The notes beneath the pieces were generated by a model. That model was not told the DNA's origin, did not search any database, and saw only the letters and a program-made list of their open reading frames with translations. From contig CAMPET010000084.1 in assembly GCA_946803715.1 (NCBI GenBank), positions 100,140 through 117,280 of the forward strand: a DNA stretch of 17,141 bases, given 5' to 3'. This document shows, one piece after another, positions 14,467-17,141 of the stretch. The position numbers were made by a program, and so were the translations under genes. The stretch is from Beroe ovata. Taxonomy: Eukaryota > Ctenophora > Nuda > Beroida > Beroidae. The first letter of the stretch is position 1; each line of letters starts with the position of its first letter.

Positions 14467-17141
14467 CTATGAGAGAAAGAGTAGACTTTGTGACTCCTCC
14501 TAGACCAAATAATAGCCAAAAGAAGACAATAGACATAAGATTTCAACCTTGATCATGATTTACTTTACATCTGTCGCACATGAATAAGGCTAGTTAAAAT
14601 CAAATTTCAGAAATTTTCTCACCCTCCTTGCTGATCACAGAGTTGACATGTGTCCGCGGTGGTGGAAGATGAAGCTGTTTCGGCCGCATTATCTCGTCAC
14701 TGTACAACTCCTTCTCGAAGAAGAGCAGACTCGCTAACTTATACGCATGTTCCGGTGTCTCTGACATGATGCGTGAGTAGTCACGCGCTGATGACGTCAC
14801 TGCGTGAGTTGCACCGCGTGGAGCTCTGCGTGATGTTGTCTGCTCTTTGTGCGTGAGGAGTTGCTTCACGATGGAGAAGGCGTTTATACCGCGAACTATC
14901 AGAGCCAGAATCGGGACTGAAGAGATGGATATTATATCAGAACTAACTTGAAACAATCAGTGAATCTGATTGAGCATTGAGAAATGAGAATAGCTCCCTA
15001 ACGGATCGACTGATTAACTTGAGATTTCACCCATAGCTGTCAAAGAACATTGGAAACCCGGACAGCCACCATTTCATGATGATCGATTCTCAAGTTAAGG
15101 GCCGACAATCGACATAAGGCTTTTCCTGGCTATCTGCCAAAAACTGATCATCATGGCAGGAAGAAGTCCCACACCTGTCTGTAGGTACTGGATATCACTC
15201 TTCCACCTCGCGTCGCCCACCTCATACTGCGTTACCTCCCTCGCCTGAAAACTGTTCAGTTTCCCGATCATCTTCACTCCCAGTAGCTCGAGGAGACCGG
15301 TTTCGTGATCGGCGCACGGTAACCCCAGGGTCTCTGGGCGATGGAAGTGGTGAGCGATGAAATAGCTATTATCATTCGATGTTTTTTCATTTCAAATAGA
15401 GAATAGGTTTTTAGGGACGAGTTTTTTTGGGGATGGTCACAAAATTGCCTGCGGATGAGAGGTATTCTTTACTTCAGGATTTCACTCACCACAGAAGTGG
15501 ATTATGTCGTAAATCTCTTGTCCCGCTGACTGGACAACCTCTTTCCCTATCAGTCCGATAAAAACAATCTGCTCCAAGTCACATTTCTCGGTTATAACTT
15601 CCTGGAAAATGGAGAAAAAAATGAAAATTGAGGTACAAGGAATATTTATTTCAACTTCGCATAATTATGAAATTTTTGCGTTTGTTCGAATATTCTCGAA
15701 GGTTAGAAGAGACCCTCGCGTTTTATCCAATACCTGCTTATGCGACATGAAGAAGTCGAATGTTTTGCGTTCGGGTGCCAAACCGAACTGTCCTCCCACA
15801 TTCCACAAGTCATTCTCAGAGTAGGGAACAATCTCAAAGTAGAGATACGGATCTGAGAGGGAAGGGAACTCGAGAATGAACCAATAATGGATCCAATCTC
15901 ACCTCAAAAATCCTTAATTGCTGAACACACCTCTCACAATATCTTGCTCTCTATCATATCACACTTTATTCTCACGCACTTAACACCTGTTGCAAGACGT
16001 ATCACTCTATCACCTTATACTAGTGTCATTTTATCAGCTTTTCCTGGTGTCACTTTGACACCATTTCATTGTGTCACTTCGACACCATTTCCTGGTGTCA
16101 CTTTGACACCATTTCCTGGTGTCGCTTTGACACCATAACCTGGTGTCATTTTGACACCATTTCCTGATGTCACTTTGACACCATAACCTGGTGTCACTTT
16201 GACACATTTCCTGGTGTCATTTAAACAGCATGAGCCGTTGTCACTCACCTGTCAGCTGTTCCCGACTGAGTAGAGCCTCATCACTCTGTAGTGTATGGCT
16301 GATATTCACATCTACCACCCTAGATTTCAGCTGTCTGATAATGTGTCGGGAGTGGTAGAGACCGTTACGTTTGGTCAAGAAGATGATGGTGGAGGCGAGC
16401 GTCGGTTGCGAGGGACTTGCGTCTGTCTTGAAATTCTGGTAATAAGTTGACGGTGTAAAAGTGCCACGGATCTATTCTATCATTCTAAGAACCACGTTCG
16501 ACCTTTCTCATAGTGAGATCCTGAAAGGTTAAAACGCGGGCCTAGTTTGAACCTGGGAAGAGAAAAAGAGGCTCGGATTCATACCTGAGGGAAGAACTGT
16601 CGGTCAATTTCACCGGGGGTTGAACCATTGGAGCTGGAGAGAGAAGGTGAGGTAAGAGGGGTTCCGTTAAACTTGGAGAATACTTTGATCTGGCTCTCAG
16701 ATAGACCAAGACCGAGACATTTTCTGTAGTTGAGTCGACATCTTCTGATACCTACAAGTTATGCTGACTAGTAATAGCTTTCCAATGTTTTATCGGTGTC
16801 AGTGTGAGTCGATATAAAGCTCGATGTGGCGATTGAGAGACCCATAATATTCTCCTCGATAATTACAGTAAAACAGTCAATAATTTCCACATTCCCCTCA
16901 CCCATGAGAGAAACACCATTATCCTGCAACACTTGAAGAATCTCTCCGAGCAGGGATGGAGATATGAGGGGTGACACCAGTAGGAAGAAGAAATCATACG
17001 ATCGCTCGAACACGGCTGGGTATGTGAGGGAGGGAGAGGGAAGGGAGCAGAGCGTGTCTGAGAATCTGTATCCGAAGTATCGGGCTAACTCCTGTCTGAG
17101 GGTGGTTTTGGGGGTTAGGTTTTGGGGGTTAGGTAGTGGGG
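13804..17141 (-). CDS. Tandem degenerate NDK-like domain protein, 3' part, 10 exons (5' end outside window)
   Basis: In transcription order the exons are: 17095 (or beyond 17141)-16902, 16751-16585, 16435-16249, 15852-15734, 15601-15490, 15333-15175, 14916-14623, 14466-14311, 14199-14020, 13913-13804 (TGA at 13806-13804). All junctions are GT..AG and phase-consistent, giving about 558 visible codons. The chain contains repeated diverged NDK-fold segments; the clearest are ILALIVRGINAF .. LLFFEKELYSD and VILCVQAENAVYKLCQLVGP .. SLRASF .. DVKEYFPGGLCC, which align with the NDK core G-P-V-V-A-L-V-x-E-G-x-N-A-V, the L-x-G-P-x-D-P turn, S-x-R-x-x-F and the F-F-P tail. In true NDKs the R-N-A-x-H-G-S loop carries the phosphohistidine; here it reads HAVTSS and DDFYGAS, so the His is gone and kinase activity is not expected. 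No known orthologue name was recognised. Several NDK-family proteins are axonemal, so a ciliary role is possible but only inferred. Confidence 0.75.
14623..15601 (-). other. NDK-like segment C (exons 15601-15490, 15333-15175, 14916-14623)
   Basis: The reading EQIVFIGLIGKEVVQSAGQE is followed by LLGVKMIGKLNSFQAREV and then WKSDIQYLQT joined to VPILALIVRGINAFSIVKQL. This follows the NDK order: N-terminal strand, V-G-L-K-M-L strand, helix, P-V-x-A-L-V-x-x-G-x-N-A strand. The active-site loop reads HAVTSS with no His. A basic, Arg/Ala-rich insert precedes it. The segment ends with LASLLFFEKELYSD, the position of the NDK F-F tail. Confidence 0.65.
15853..16248 (-). other. Intron of the NDK-like gene containing a minisatellite
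   Basis: About 396 bp, mostly the 24-bp dyad minisatellite. The open frames seen on both strands (about 15887-16138 and 16066-16248) are products of the repeat period being a multiple of three. Confidence 0.7.
16018..16234. repeat. 24-bp minisatellite with GGTGTC..GACACC dyads
   Basis: About eight to nine units of CCTGGTGTCACTTTGACACC plus a 4-base spacer alternating ATTT and ATAA. Each unit has the inverted repeat GGTGTC-N6-8-GACACC. The first and last units have decayed. It lies wholly inside an intron of the minus-strand gene. Confidence 0.85.
16585..17141 (-). other. NDK-like segment A (exons 17095-16902 and 16751-16585)
   Basis: The upstream exon reads LRQELARYFGYRFSD, then AVFERSYDFFFLLVSP, then SLLGEILQVLQDNGVSLMG, matching the NDK N-terminal pattern (F-A-L-I-K-P-x-A-V .. 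G-x-I-G-E-I-I .. G-F-x-I-x-G). The donor ATGG|GTGAGG joins in phase 1 to IRRCRLNYRKC and a Ser/Gly/Pro-rich spacer. The usual catalytic Lys of K-P-D is absent (VSP). The frame stays open to the window edge, but an acceptor (ACCACCCTCAG) at 17096-17106 may mark the exon start at 17095. Confidence 0.6.
17107..17141. repeat. G-rich TTTTGGGGGTTAGG tandem at window edge
   Basis: Two copies of GGGGGTTAGG with T-rich spacers, reminiscent of TTAGGG-type G-tracts. On the minus strand it would sit just upstream of, or inside, the first visible exon. Confidence 0.6.

Larger units (their letters stand above)
15734..16435 (-). other. NDK-like segment B (exons 16435-16249 and 15852-15734)
   Basis: Exon 16435-16249 reads STIIFLTKRNGLYHSRHIIR .. 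LLSREQLTG and joins in phase 1 to DPYLYFEIVPYSENDLWNVG. The order (hydrophobic strand, helix, S-R-E-x-L helix, strand) follows the NDK fold but is the most diverged of the segments. The intron between these exons carries the 24-bp minisatellite. Confidence 0.45.

Noticed and set aside
15887-16248. Open frames on both strands reading TPFPGVTL-type repeats.
   Set aside because: These result from a 24-bp repeat without stop codons inside an intron.
17014-17141. Frameshift in the first NDK-like exon.
   Set aside because: It arose from a misread CCCT in my first reverse complement; on re-reading the frame is continuous.

Overview
This is a piece of an intron-rich eukaryotic nuclear genome, almost certainly an invertebrate animal. 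The reasons are long non-coding stretches, short exons (38 to 294 bp) with GT..AG borders and conserved phases, animal signalling domains (SH2, WWE, ADP-ribosyltransferase-like), many microsatellites, minisatellites and foldback repeats, and no bacterial gene packing. A sponge or other early-branching animal would fit, but nothing in the window fixes the phylum.

Two convergent split genes can be assembled by hand. Gene 1 (+ strand, about 1962 to 10214, 16 proposed exons, about 587 codons) encodes SH2 - WWE - Cys/His-rich linker - second WWE (interrupted or extended) - a PARP-type ADP-ribosyltransferase-like fold whose catalytic triad looks lost. Gene 2 (- strand, from beyond base 17141 down to a stop at 13804, 10 proposed exons, about 558 visible codons) encodes several tandem, diverged nucleoside diphosphate kinase (NDK)-like domains; the two clearest lack the catalytic histidine. 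In both genes all exon phases join without a frameshift and most exons carry recognisable homology, so the models are fairly strong even without transcripts.

Layout: 1-1961 has no supported gene. 1962-10214 is gene 1; its introns carry a (CA)n tract with one ambiguous base, foldback repeats, a 54-bp direct repeat pair, (GAGT)n-like DNA and pyrimidine-rich minisatellites. 10215-13803 is the shared 3' intergenic space, AT-rich, with a hairpin-rich element near 12.3 kb, a striking ~59-bp tandem array with an internal dyad at 12965-13403, and a perfect multi-arm hairpin just past the stop of gene 2. 13804-17141 is gene 2, with a 24-bp dyad minisatellite in one intron.

The main candidate for something undescribed is gene 1. 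A phosphotyrosine reader (SH2), two likely ADP-ribose readers (WWE) and a probably inactive ADP-ribosyltransferase fold in one polypeptide suggest an adaptor joining tyrosine-kinase signalling to ADP-ribosylation. I do not recall this domain order, but could not search for it. No functional link between the two genes is evident.
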